Positions 44,350 through 54,500 of a DNA stretch of 64,000 nucleotides are shown piece after piece (positions within the stretch are counted from its first letter, which is position 1; each line of letters begins with the position of its first letter). A model generated the notes under the pieces. The model did no database searches, was not told where the DNA came from, and saw only the letters and a program-made list of their open reading frames with translations. Location of the stretch: contig OZ245997.1 in NCBI GenBank assembly GCA_965230195.1, forward strand, positions 6,386,001-6,450,000, given 5' to 3'. Source of the DNA: Putridiphycobacter sp965230195 (lineage in GTDB: Bacteria > Bacteroidota > Bacteroidia > Flavobacteriales_D > Crocinitomicaceae). The translations under genes were made by a program, and so were the position numbers.

Positions 44350-46323
44350 ATGAAATTGAATATAAAAACCGGATTAGTAGCCATTGGGTCATTGTTGTTA
44401 ATGGCTTCATGTGGTAACCAAAATGAAAGTTCATCTAATTCCGGTGCGCTATCCAGCAATGTTGCTGATAAAGTATATGTTGCTCCGGGAGAGCATGACG
44501 AATTTTACGCCTTTATTTCAGGAGGATTTAGTGGTCAGTTATCAGTTTACGGTTTGCCTTCGGGAAGACTGTTTAAAGTTATTCCGGTGTTTTCACAGGA
44601 TGCTGAGAAGGCATATGGATATAATGAAGAGACCAAGCCTATGTTGATGACCTCTCACGGATTTATTCCATGGGATGACTCACATCACCCTGATATTTCG
44701 CAGACTGCAGGTAAACTGGATGGTCGTTGGGTATTCATTAATGCCAATAACACGCCCAGAATCGCAAAAATTGACCTGACAACATTTGAAACAACTGAGA
44801 TTATCGAAATCCCTAATTCAGCAGGTAATCACAGTTCATCATTCGTTACCGAAAACTCTGAGTACGTAGTGGCAGGAACACGTTTTAGTGTCCCTTTTCC
44901 TCAACAGGATATGCCAATTGACGAATATAAGTCTAATTTCAAAGGTGCATTGTCATTCTTGTCAATTGATCAGGAAAGTGGGGAAATGGATCTGGCTTTT
45001 CAAATCAGGATGCCGGGATTTAACTACGATTTATCTCACCCCGGAAGAAGTAAATCACATGGATGGTTTTTCTTTTCTACCTATAATACTGAAGAGTCTA
45101 ATACTATGATGGAGGTAAATGCCTCACAAAATGATAAGGATTATATTGCCGCCGTTAACTGGAAAAAGGCTGAAGAATATATTGCGGCCGGAAAGTTCAA
45201 AACGGTAAAGTCAAAATATGCACATAATATTTATGATGAGGAAACGCATACAGCAACTACGCACTGGAAAGAAGATGTAAGAGTACTTGACCCGGCAGAA
45301 TGCCCTGGTTTGGTTTACTTCTTACCAACACCAAAATCACCACATGGTTGTGATGTTGATCCGTCAGGAGAATATATTGTTGGAAGTGGAAAACTTGCAG
45401 CAGAGTTGACTATTCATTCATTTTCTAATATGTTGACTGCAATTGAAAACAAAAAATTTGATGGAGAAGCTTATGGTATTCCGATTTTAAACTTTGATGA
45501 TATTGTTGCAGGATCAGTTAAGAATGCTGGTTTAGGACCACTCCATACCGAATTTGATGACAAAGGGAATGCTTACACTACTTTCTTTATTTCTTCGGAA
45601 GTTGTAAAATGGAAATTGGGAACCTGGGAAGTGATTGACAGACAACCAACGTACTATTCTGTTGGTCACTTAATGATTCCTGGTGGAAACTCAGCCAGTC
45701 CGTTTGGTAAATATGTATTGGCAATGAATAAAATTACCAAGGACAGATACCTTCCAACTGGTCCGGAGGTCACACAATCTGCTCAACTTTACGATATCTC
45801 AGGAGAAAAAATGCAGTTATTACTGGATTTCCCAACAGTTGGAGAACCACATTATGCTGCTGGTTGTCCGGCAGATCTGATTACTGAAAATTCAAGAAAA
45901 ATATTTAAGCTGGAAGAAAACAAGCATAAATATGCTGTGAAATCGGAAAAAGAAGTGAATGTGGAGCGTAATGGTAATGAAGTTCATATTTCAATGACCA
46001 TGATCCGGTCACACTTTGCGCCAGATAATATTGAAGGTATAAAAGTGGGAGATAAAGTATACTTCCACGTCACTAACCTTGAACAGGATTATGATGTGCC
46101 TCATGGTGTATCAATGATAGGAGCGGAAACATCTGAATTATTAATTATGCCTGGTCAAACCGAAACCTTTGTTTGGTATCCTAAACAAGTAGGGGTATGG
46201 CCATTCTACTGTACTGATTTCTGTTCAGCACTGCATCAGGAAATGCAGGGTTATGTCAGAGTGTCCCCAAAAGACTCTGATATACCATTAAAGTTTACAC
46301 TTGATGGTGACGAACTCAAATAG
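44350..46323 (+). CDS. nosZ: Nitrous oxide reductase NosZ, Sec-type (clade II)
   Basis: The 657-residue enzyme reduces N2O to N2. The N-terminus is a Sec lipoprotein signal (LLLMASC, Cys 21) instead of the twin-arginine signal of clade I, which marks clade II. The seven-bladed propeller holds the CuZ ligands, including H112-H113 in DDSHHPD and H161. The C-terminal cupredoxin has the CuA site C621-x3-C625-x3-H629-x2-M632. Maturation genes follow. A terminator-like hairpin lies downstream, so NosZ may be made in excess of the accessory proteins. Confidence 0.96.
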   Translation: MKLNIKTGLVAIGSLLLMASCGNQNESSSNSGALSSNVADKVYVAPGEHDEFYAFISGGFSGQLSVYGLPSGRLFKVIPVFSQDAEKAYGYNEETKPMLMTSHGFIPWDDSHHPDISQTAGKLDGRWVFINANNTPRIAKIDLTTFETTEIIEIPNSAGNHSSSFVTENSEYVVAGTRFSVPFPQQDMPIDEYKSNFKGALSFLSIDQESGEMDLAFQIRMPGFNYDLSHPGRSKSHGWFFFSTYNTEESNTMMEVNASQNDKDYIAAVNWKKAEEYIAAGKFKTVKSKYAHNIYDEETHTATTHWKEDVRVLDPAECPGLVYFLPTPKSPHGCDVDPSGEYIVGSGKLAAELTIHSFSNMLTAIENKKFDGEAYGIPILNFDDIVAGSVKNAGLGPLHTEFDDKGNAYTTFFISSEVVKWKLGTWEVIDRQPTYYSVGHLMIPGGNSASPFGKYVLAMNKITKDRYLPTGPEVTQSAQLYDISGEKMQLLLDFPTVGEPHYAAGCPADLITENSRKIFKLEENKHKYAVKSEKEVNVERNGNEVHISMTMIRSHFAPDNIEGIKVGDKVYFHVTNLEQDYDVPHGVSMIGAETSELLIMPGQTETFVWYPKQVGVWPFYCTDFCSALHQEMQGYVRVSPKDSDIPLKFTLDGDELK

Positions 46324-46353
46324 TTAAAAAATTAATGATTTGGTTTTAATAGG

Positions 46354-46401
46354 ACGGGTAGTTATTGATTTGAAATAATGAGATGACTACCCGTTATTTT
46401 T
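46354..46401 (+). terminator. Terminator-like hairpin between nosZ and the nos accessory genes
   Basis: A 9-bp perfect stem (ACGGGTAGT at 46354-46362, ACTACCCGT at 46386-46394) with a 23-base loop that can pair internally is followed by TATTTTTT. It lies 30 bases past the nosZ stop and 26 bases before the next gene. Confidence 0.7.
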
Positions 46402-46426
46402 TAATAACGACCAATTACCATATTCA

Positions 46427-47020
46427 ATGAAAAAATCAAGAATAATAATGCTTGTAGGGGTACTCCTATTGTTTGGACTTTTTGTCTTTCCACTCTGGAA
46501 TATCACATTGGAGGCACCACAATACCCTACACCGTTAGGAATGGACATACACATTAATAAATTTACAGATACACATGAATTTGATATTAAAAATATTAAC
46601 CTGATGAATCACTATGTGGGAATGATGTATATTCCTGAAACCATCCCTGAGTTTAAAATTTTCCCTGTTGTAGTTGGTATTATGATAGGCTTAGGTGTTG
46701 TGTTTGCATTTATCGGGAAGCATAAACTGTTTTTAATATGGTTTGTTTTAATGACTGTGCTTGGTATTGCCGGAATTTATGATTTTTATTTATGGGAATA
46801 TGAATATGGTCATAACCTCGATCCAAAGGCCATCATGAACTTTAAAAATCCTGATGGTAGTCCAATGGGATTCCAGCCACCTTTATTCGGAAGTAAGGAT
46901 ATATTAAACTTTACAGCGCATTCTTACCCTAGAACCGGAGCTATTTTAATGTTTATTGGAATGTTCCTGACATTTGTGGCCTTTTTTGTGGGACGGAGAG
47001 AATCAAAATCAAAAACTTAA
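46427..47020 (+). CDS. Membrane protein of the nos cluster, unknown function
   Basis: The 197-residue protein has about four hydrophobic segments (8-26, 82-105, 106-125 and 172-192) with a periplasmic loop of around 50 residues after the first and another (GHNLDPKAIMNFKNPDGSP) between the third and fourth. No classical NosR, NosH or NosG features are present: there are no cysteine clusters. It contains several Met and His residues that could bind copper (speculation). It lies between nosZ and nosL and is likely part of NosZ maturation or electron supply. I recall similar genes in Bacteroidota nos clusters. Confidence 0.75.
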   Translation: MKKSRIIMLVGVLLLFGLFVFPLWNITLEAPQYPTPLGMDIHINKFTDTHEFDIKNINLMNHYVGMMYIPETIPEFKIFPVVVGIMIGLGVVFAFIGKHKLFLIWFVLMTVLGIAGIYDFYLWEYEYGHNLDPKAIMNFKNPDGSPMGFQPPLFGSKDILNFTAHSYPRTGAILMFIGMFLTFVAFFVGRRESKSKT

Positions 47021-47030
47021 AATTAAGGAT

Positions 47031-47474
47031 ATGAAACAACTAACTAAATTTGGACTTATTCCTCTACTATTTTTAGCACTGCTTTCCTGCTCTGTAGAGC
47101 CAGCTGAAATTGAATATGGTAAAGACCAATGTGATTTCTGTGTCATGAATATTGTAGATAAAACGCATGCTGCGCAATTTGTGACCAAAAAAGGGAAACA
47201 ATTTAAGTTTGATGCTATCGAATGTATGATGCGGGATATGAAGACAAGAAATCCGGAGGATTTGGAAATTATTTTGGTTGCGGATTACAGCAATCCGGGA
47301 AAAATGATTCCTGTCGAATCTGCCGGTTATTTAATCAGTAAAGAGATTAAAAGTCCAATGGGGGCTAATTTGTCTGCTTTACCGTCTGTCGAAAAAGCAA
47401 CTGAACTTCAAAGTATCCATCAGGGTAAAGTGTATACCTGGGAAACACTTGTTCAACGGTTTAACAAAAAGTAG
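47031..47474 (+). CDS. nosL: Copper chaperone lipoprotein NosL
   Basis: From ATG 47031 (MKQLTKFGLI) the 147-residue protein has a lipobox LALLSC (Cys 20) and the NosL copper motif C34-D-F-C37-V-M39. Conserved segments are KFDAIECMMRDM and a C-terminal YTWETLVQRF. An ATG at 46974 would put the signal peptide 19 residues inside and overlap the previous gene, so I reject it. NosL delivers Cu(I) for the CuZ site of NosZ. nosD starts 2 bases later. Confidence 0.95.
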   Translation: MKQLTKFGLIPLLFLALLSCSVEPAEIEYGKDQCDFCVMNIVDKTHAAQFVTKKGKQFKFDAIECMMRDMKTRNPEDLEIILVADYSNPGKMIPVESAGYLISKEIKSPMGANLSALPSVEKATELQSIHQGKVYTWETLVQRFNKK

Positions 47475-47476
47475 TA

Positions 47477-48718
47477 ATGAAAACCCTACTGCTTTTATTT
47501 ACTGTTATCGTTGCTCAAAACCTTTGGGGAAAGCAAATTAAGGTTTGTAAAACCTGCAAGGCCAAAACCATTCAGTCTGCTGTGGATATGGCATCAGATC
47601 ATGATCAGATTTTGATAAAAGAGGGCTACTACAAAGAAAGTGAAGTCATTATTATCAATAAGTCGGTAACCATTAAGGGTGAAAATTATCCTGTAATTGA
47701 CGGGGAATTTAAAGAGACAATATTTAAGCTAAGCGCAGATAGTGTAGCTATTGAGGGTCTTAAAATAATCAATGTAGGACATAGTTATACTAAGGATTTT
47801 GCTGGGATTTTACTACACAGATGTAATTATTTTACCATTAGAAATAATATTCTTGAAAATGCCTACTTTGGCATTTTGGTTGAAAAATCTCATTTTGGAG
47901 AAATTAGTGGTAATACTGTTTCGGGAGAGGCTAAAGATGAAGCAAATTCAGGAAATGGCATCCATGTTTGGCATTGCTCGGATTTAAAAATTTACGATAA
48001 CGAATTATTTGGATTGAGAGATGGTTTGTATCTGGAATTTATTTCAGAAAGTACCATTTATGATAATACCTGCCATGACAATATAAGGTATGGTTTACAC
48101 TTTATGTTCTCTAATAATAATGAATACCACCACAATACTTTTACAAAAAATGGTGCCGGTGTGGCTGTGATGTTTTCAAAATTTATCAATATGCATCACA
48201 ACACCTTTTCTGAATCATGGGGAACGGCCTCCTACGGTTTGCTATTGAAAGAGATTAATGATGCCCGGATAGAACATAACCTCTTCGAAAAAAATACAAT
48301 AGGAATTAATGGAGACGGCTGTAACAGGGTGACGTATAAAAATAATGTCTTTTTAAGAAATGGTTGGGCAGTTAAAATTCTTGGGGCCTGTTATGATAAT
48401 CATTTTACAAAGAATGATTTTTTGTACAATGCCTTTGACCTGGCTTATCAGGGAAAAATTAACAGCAATAAATTCGAAAATAATTTTTGGAGCGAATATA
48501 CCGGTTACGATCTGGATAAGGATGGAGTCGGTGATATTCCATATCGTCCAGTCAAATTGTTTTCTTATGTCGTTAATAAAACGCCTGAAACTATTGTTCT
48601 GCTGAGAAGTCTGTTTGTAGATATTATTAATTTCTCAGAAAAAGTGTCACCGGTATTTACCCCGGACGATTTAGTTGATGAAAAACCTTATATGCGCAGA
48701 ATCAATGATCGAAATTAG
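47477..48718 (+). CDS. nosD: Periplasmic copper-site maturation protein NosD
   Basis: The 413-residue protein has a signal peptide (about 1-18) and a parallel beta-helix made of repeated CASH-type turns (NNILENAYFGILVEKS, NTFTKNGAGVAVMF and others), and near the C-terminus the metal-binding-like DLDKDGVGDIPYRP. NosD works with the NosFY transporter to assemble the CuZ sulfur-copper site. Its N-terminal mature part has two cysteines (VCKTCK). The end overlaps nosF by 14 bases. Confidence 0.95.
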   Translation: MKTLLLLFTVIVAQNLWGKQIKVCKTCKAKTIQSAVDMASDHDQILIKEGYYKESEVIIINKSVTIKGENYPVIDGEFKETIFKLSADSVAIEGLKIINVGHSYTKDFAGILLHRCNYFTIRNNILENAYFGILVEKSHFGEISGNTVSGEAKDEANSGNGIHVWHCSDLKIYDNELFGLRDGLYLEFISESTIYDNTCHDNIRYGLHFMFSNNNEYHHNTFTKNGAGVAVMFSKFINMHHNTFSESWGTASYGLLLKEINDARIEHNLFEKNTIGINGDGCNRVTYKNNVFLRNGWAVKILGACYDNHFTKNDFLYNAFDLAYQGKINSNKFENNFWSEYTGYDLDKDGVGDIPYRPVKLFSYVVNKTPETIVLLRSLFVDIINFSEKVSPVFTPDDLVDEKPYMRRINDRN

Positions 48719-49412
48719 AAATTTATACAAGAAATTCGGGAAAATACAGGTATTGAACGGATTGGATCTGGAGATTAGCAAAGGAGGAATTTTTGCAGTA
48801 CTCGGACCAAATGGCTCCGGTAAAACGACATTAATTAAAACCATTTTGGGAATGGTGGTTCCTGACGGCGGTTCAATTGAAATTAATAGCAAAAATGTAC
48901 TCAAAAAATGGGATTACAGAAATGACATTAATTATCTGCCGCAAATTGCCAATTTTCCAAACAATATAACAGTTAAGGAACTATTGTCAATGGTTAAAAA
49001 TTTACGATCCAAACCGGCTAATGACACCAATTTAATTAGTTTATTCAAATTAGAGCCTTTTCTAAATAAAAAGCTAATGAACCTTTCAGGAGGGACAAAA
49101 CAAAAGGTAAATATTGTACTAACTTTTATGTTTGACAGTAACCTGATTATTCTTGACGAACCAACAACAGGATTAGATCCCGTTTCACTGATTAATCTGA
49201 AAGGGATTATTCAAAAGGAGAAGGAAAAGGGTAAGACAATTCTGATTACGACACATATTATGAGTCTGGTTGAGGAAATTGCCGAAGAAATTGTGTTTTT
49301 GCTTGACGGTAAAATATACTTTAAAGGCAGTGTTGCTGAACTAAAGAAACAGACAGAACAAACTGACCTGGAACATGCTATTGCGAACTTAATTCATCAC
49401 CAACATGCTTAA
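48705..49412 (+). CDS. nosF: ABC transporter ATP-binding protein NosF
   Basis: From ATG 48705 (MIEIRNLYKKFG) the 235-residue ATPase has Walker A GPNGSGKTT, signature LSGGTKQKV, Walker B LIILDEPTTGLD and the switch His in TTHIM. An ATG at 48675 lies deep inside nosD and adds ten residues without match to the family. It powers the NosY permease, thought to export a sulfur compound for CuZ assembly. Confidence 0.95.
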   Translation: MIEIRNLYKKFGKIQVLNGLDLEISKGGIFAVLGPNGSGKTTLIKTILGMVVPDGGSIEINSKNVLKKWDYRNDINYLPQIANFPNNITVKELLSMVKNLRSKPANDTNLISLFKLEPFLNKKLMNLSGGTKQKVNIVLTFMFDSNLIILDEPTTGLDPVSLINLKGIIQKEKEKGKTILITTHIMSLVEEIAEEIVFLLDGKIYFKGSVAELKKQTEQTDLEHAIANLIHHQHA

Positions 49413-50187
49413 AATATTAAAATACAGTTTTTACGATTTGATGAGAAGTCGGTGGAGTTATGTTTACTTCTTTTTTTACCTGATATTGGGCTTTGTCCTA
49501 TTGTTTTTGAATAATGATGTATCTAAGGCTGTCATTACGCTTATGAACATTATTATTGTATTAACACCACTAATCGGAACTATTTTTGGTGTAATGTATT
49601 ATTATAATTCCAGGGAGTTTACCGAGTTACTGCTGGCACAACCTATTAATAGAAATAAAATTTTCCTTGGTCAGTATTTGGGAATAGCTATTTCTTTAAC
49701 ATTGAGTCTGGCACTCGGACTCGGCATACCATTCGTTTTGTATGGTTTACTCAAGTCCGCTGCAATATTCAATTTTGGTCTTCTGCTGGTTACGGGATCA
49801 TTTTTGAATTTCATTTTTGTGGCGCTTGCCTTTAATATTGCCATTCGAAACGAGAATAAGATCAAAGGTTTTGGTTATGCTATTTTATTGTGGCTGTTTA
49901 TGGCGGTAATTTATGATGGGCTATTCCTGGTATCTCTGGTAATTTTTAACGATTATCCTTTAGATAAATTTGCCCTTGGTGCAACAATGTTTAACCCCAT
50001 TGACCTTTCAAGAATTTTAATTTTACTGAAACTGGATATTTCTGCCTTACTTGGATATACCGGTGCAGTGTTTAAACAATTTTTTGGTACCGGTTTAGGA
50101 TTATTTTTATCGTTAGGTGTACTAAGCCTTTGGGTGATTTTGCCCGTTTGGTTCATGAAACTCAAACTGAGGGAAAAAGATTTTTAA
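49405..50187 (+). CDS. nosY: ABC transporter permease NosY
   Basis: The 260-residue ABC-2 type permease has about six membrane segments and the first-loop motif REFTELLLAQPINRNKIF. It pairs with NosF, whose gene it overlaps by 8 bases. It is the last gene of the nos cluster and is followed by a perfect palindromic terminator. Confidence 0.93.
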   Translation: MLKILKYSFYDLMRSRWSYVYFFFYLILGFVLLFLNNDVSKAVITLMNIIIVLTPLIGTIFGVMYYYNSREFTELLLAQPINRNKIFLGQYLGIAISLTLSLALGLGIPFVLYGLLKSAAIFNFGLLLVTGSFLNFIFVALAFNIAIRNENKIKGFGYAILLWLFMAVIYDGLFLVSLVIFNDYPLDKFALGATMFNPIDLSRILILLKLDISALLGYTGAVFKQFFGTGLGLFLSLGVLSLWVILPVWFMKLKLREKDF

Positions 50188-50261
50188 GATAAAAAACAGT
50201 CAGCCGGTTTTCTTTTCAAAAAATGTCAGTTCATTTATAATTACCTGTGATTAGGTAATAA

Positions 50262-50287
50262 AAAAGGGAGTCAATTGACTCCCTTTT
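50262..50287. terminator. Bidirectional terminator between nosY and the DUF2853 gene
   Basis: A 26-base perfect palindrome (AAAAGGGAGTCAA then TTGACTCCCTTTT) has A and T tracts on both sides, so it can end transcription of nosY on the plus strand and of the DUF2853 gene on the minus strand. Confidence 0.9.
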
Positions 50288-50310
50288 CATTTCAATAATA
50301 ATTTTATCAA

Positions 50311-50652
50311 TTATTTATAGACATCAGCTTTATTAAACCTTTCAGTTAATAAATAATAAAAAATAGCTCTGTATTTGTTACGGTTAGATGTTCCCATTTC
50401 CTGGATTACATCATCAATAGCGCTGTCTAATGTCGGACCATCTTTTAAACCTAATTTTTTAATTAAAAAATTGTTTTTAACAGTGGCTAACTCCTTAGGA
50501 TCTGTTCCCGATACTGTTGAAGCATCATCATTATAAATTGAAGGTCCACATCCAATAACTACTTTCTCAAACAAATCAGCATTAACATTTTTAATGCCCA
50601 TTTTGTCCATTTCTTTCTTGTACTTTTCAATCAGTTCAGCTCTTTTGCTCAT
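50311..50652 (-). CDS. DUF2853 family protein
   Basis: The 113-residue cytoplasmic protein matches DUF2853: KYKKEMDKMGIK near the start, GPSIYNDDASTVSGTDPKELATVKNNF in two parts, and a helical C-terminus with KYRAIFYYLLTE. No function is established for the family. It is monocistronic, ending in the bidirectional terminator at 50262-50287. Confidence 0.9.
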   Translation of the reverse strand: MSKRAELIEKYKKEMDKMGIKNVNADLFEKVVIGCGPSIYNDDASTVSGTDPKELATVKNNFLIKKLGLKDGPTLDSAIDDVIQEMGTSNRNKYRAIFYYLLTERFNKADVYK

Positions 50653-50882
50653 TGTTTTATAAATTTGATATACTTCGCTAAAGATAGCACTTTTGTTGAA
50701 AATGAAATCAAAAAAGCATTTAAAAAATAGGGGATGTTTTTCCTCTAATCAATCTTTTAATTCTGTTACAGATTATTTCGTTAAAGGAAAGTCCAATTGA
50801 TAAGGTGGAAAAGTGGCGTATATATTATAATAACCTGTGAGATAGATTGGTAATAATTAAGCTGAATTTCAACTATTGTTTT

Positions 50883-50890
50883 TATTTTTG
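50883..50890 (+). promoter_or_regulatory. Candidate -7 box of the uridine kinase gene
   Basis: TATTTTTG matches TAnnTTTG and ends 9 bases before the chosen ATG at 50900. The transcript would have almost no leader. Confidence 0.4.
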
Positions 50891-50899
50891 CAGGCAGAT

Positions 50900-51514
50900 A
50901 TGGCAGAATCAAAATTTATTGTTGGAATTACCGGGGGTAGTGGTGTAGGTAAAACCACATTAATCAATTTGCTGGAAAAGGAGTTTAGCGAAAAAATTGC
51001 CACTTTATCGTTAGACAATTATTATAAACCAAAGCATGAACAAACATTAGATCATAATGGAATCATTAATTTCGATTTACCAGAGGCTTTGTATGTTGAA
51101 CAACTTGAAACGGACTTTAGTCGGTTAATTGATAATCTGCCAATTAAACAAAAAAGGTATGGTTTTAATAACCCAATGCTTGAAGAAGAAGATTTAATTA
51201 TTGAATCGAAGGATATTATTCTGGTTGAAGGCCTTTTTGTTATGCATTACCCTTTTTTACGAAACAGATTAGATTATTCGGTTTACCTGAGTGTTGATAA
51301 AGATCTGCAATTAGAAAGGCGTTTAAAACGAGACGTTGAGGAACGGAATTATAACAGGGAAGAAGTAATTTATCAGTGGGAGAATCATGTAATTCCGGCT
51401 CATAAAAACTATGTTAACCCTTATAAAGAACAGGCGGATTTGGTCATAACCAATAACCTAAAATTTGATAAAAACGTCGATACCTTAATTCGAATGATTA
51501 GTGAAAGTGTGTAG
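50900..51514 (+). CDS. udk: Uridine kinase
   Basis: From ATG 50900 (MAESKFIVGITGG) the 204-residue P-loop kinase has Walker A GGSGVGKTT, the substrate region LSLDNYYKP and DHNGIINFDLPEAL, and VEGLFVMHYPFLRN followed by ERRLKRDVEERN. It phosphorylates uridine or cytidine in pyrimidine salvage. The ATG at 50876 would add eight residues covering the -7 box, so I reject it. It converges on the large T9SS gene with 2 bases between the stops. Confidence 0.93.
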   Translation: MAESKFIVGITGGSGVGKTTLINLLEKEFSEKIATLSLDNYYKPKHEQTLDHNGIINFDLPEALYVEQLETDFSRLIDNLPIKQKRYGFNNPMLEEEDLIIESKDIILVEGLFVMHYPFLRNRLDYSVYLSVDKDLQLERRLKRDVEERNYNREEVIYQWENHVIPAHKNYVNPYKEQADLVITNNLKFDKNVDTLIRMISESV

Positions 51515-51516
51515 AC

Positions 51517-54500
51517 TTATTTGAGTAAGGATACATGCCCGATAAGCTCTCCCTTAACACCATTTAGATCAGTGTATTTAATTTTCCAGACGTAGACACC
51601 ATCCTGCACTTTCCTGCCGTGATAATAGCCATCCCAATGGGATTCCTTATCAAAAGACTGGAAAATAACTTCACCCCAACGGTTATAGATAGTCATTTCA
51701 AAATCAGTCACATTTTGGGTCACGGCCTTAAATACATTATTAAAATTGTTGTTATCTGGTGTAAAAACGTTCGGCACATAAATTAACGGATCGTAAAAAA
51801 TGGCTACGTCATCCTGAATTTTACAACCATTTTCATCTGTTAAAATAGCAGTGAAATTTGTATTTACCGGAGGGAAAACTTCAGTCTCGTGACAGGTTGG
51901 ACAAGTAACAAAAGCTGGAGGTACCCATTGTATATTACCATCACCTTCAGCCCAAATCGGAATTAAATCACCTTGCACGGCATGATGTACATCAGCTGAA
52001 ACTTTTAATTCCTGTAAATCAAATACATTGACGTTACAATATGCTTCGTTTGTACATCCAAAATTATCGGTAACAATTACTTTGTATTCGGTATCAATAT
52101 TAGGCCTTGTAATCGTTTGGGCAGTCTTAGGGTTTTCCACATTAGCGGTTGGGTTCCATAAAAAGCTCTCAGCCTTTTTCGATCTGGCCCACAGCAGAAC
52201 AGGTTCTCCCGGACAAACAGTGGTATCCGGACGGGCTAATACATCTACAATGTTGACATTAACCAATACACTATCATGAGAAACACCACAGGCATTGGTA
52301 AAACCAACATAATAATAGGTAGTATATTCCGGATAAACGTATGGATTATAAATATTAGTAGCGGAAATATTATATGCCGGTGTCCAGTTATAAGAGGTTG
52401 ATCCATTGGCAATGATTTGAATTTGATCGCCCTGACAGATGGTAACTTCATCAATTAAATTAGGAATGGCAATACTTTGATCTACTGTGACCAATAATGT
52501 GTCAAAAACATGGCAACCATCCGGTGTGGTAATGTCACAGATGTAAAAAGTGGTAATTGCTGGTGTGGCAATAGGGTTGGAAAGCGTGGAGTCATTTAAT
52601 GATATTCCGGGACTCCAGGAATAACTTCCTCCTCCTTCGGCACTTATTTCAACACTGTTACCAACACAAATAGCTGTATCAGGCCCAACTTCACCAAAGG
52701 TTTCAAATACATACACCTGTACATCCAGCACAGTTTGCCCACAATCATTAAAAATGGTGACCGAGAGTGTGGTATCGGTGGTAATTGTTGCAAACGGACT
52801 GGCAATATTAGGGTTATCAAATAGTCCTGGTGGTCCCCATGCATAGGAGTCTCCCCCGGTTGCAAAAACCTGTACAGATGTTCCAGGACAAATGGTATCC
52901 TCTAATGAATAAGCCTCATAAAAAGGTTCTTCAACTGTAACTTCTGTATAGGCAGTATCGGGCTCGTAACATCCATTAATATCTGAAACAATCAGCATCA
53001 CATCATAAGTACCCGGCCCGGGATAAAGGTGGGTTGGAGCAAATACATCTGAGCTGTCTCCATCTCCAAAATACCATTGGTAAGTATTACCATTGATACT
53101 GGTATTGACAAAATTGGTGGCATTTGGTAAACAGGTTACAGGAACGGCTGTGGTTAATACCGCCTCAATTTTGGAAAGTTCGAACAGAAATGCTGCCATA
53201 TTACAATTACTACTGTTATTGGTAGTAGAAAAAGCACCCGGCGTGGTTGGAAAGCCTGTATTTAAGCCCTGGCAGGCTGCACAAACAGCATGATACACTT
53301 TTCCGGCTTTATTAAATCTACTGGTACCGCCGTCAACGTGATCTCCACCCGTAACCTGCGCGGTATTCCCCATAAACGTAGCATATTTCAAGCTGGCCAT
53401 ATCAGGTGTAAACAAACCTAGCCAAAAATTACTTCCTGAGGTAACAGCCTGATAGGCATCAAAAGTGGTAGGTAGTCCATTTGTTGTACTGGATGAAGCA
53501 TTCGAGTTATTGGAATTAACATTTCCACCCCATCCCGCAACATAAATTTCATAACAATCGCTGACCAGAAATGCAGTTGGCGATATTTCAACTTCACCGG
53601 TACCGGCTCCAAAAACGGATGACCACTCAGAAAGGGTTAAATCATTACTCAATTTATGAATAAATTGCCCACTATTAGCGTTAGTATACAATCCGGCAGA
53701 AACAGGGTAGTTACCATCAGACTGACCATAAACATATACTTTATCTTGTAAGTCCAGTTGTACAAAATAGGACTGATCATATCCATTTGTTCCAAGATAG
53801 GTCGACTTTGGATTACCGTAATTCGGAGCTTCTAATTTAAGAATATAGCCATCTGTAGTTCCGCCATTAAAGGTTGGTCCGTATTGACCTGCAGTTTGTG
53901 GAAAATTGGAACTGGTGGTTCCACCAGCTGTGAAAATGTCTCCTGTACTGGACAGCTGAATTGAGTTTCCTGACTCCAGTCCTGATCCACCAACATAAGT
54001 ACCAAAATCAAGGGTTGATAGTGTTGGGTTAAGTTTGACAACAATGGCATCCTGATCTCCGCTTAATGAAGTAGAAAATCCTCCCGAAGTTGGAAAGTTT
54101 GAAGATCCGGTTGTTGAAGTAATGAATACATTCGAATTCTGATCGACTATGATTTCTCCTCTAAGCTGATCACCATAATTAAAGGCAATATTACTTCCTG
54201 CTGCAGTATTATTTGGATTTGAAATACCATCATTATTACTACCACCTAAAAAAGTTCCGGCTGTGATGGCCGATCCATTTAAATTTAGTCTGATGACGAA
54301 TATATCTGTACCGCCAACAAAGTTGATCCCGTCTACCAAAATGGTATTTCCTCCCATATGAAAGTTTTGATAACCATTTACGCCAACAGGGAAGTTCTGA
54401 GATGAGGTAGCTCCCATAATGTAGAGCTCATCCTGATCGTTTACAATAATACTGTGAGGAGTCTCACTTCCGGATCCTCCAATAAATGTTGAATAAACCA

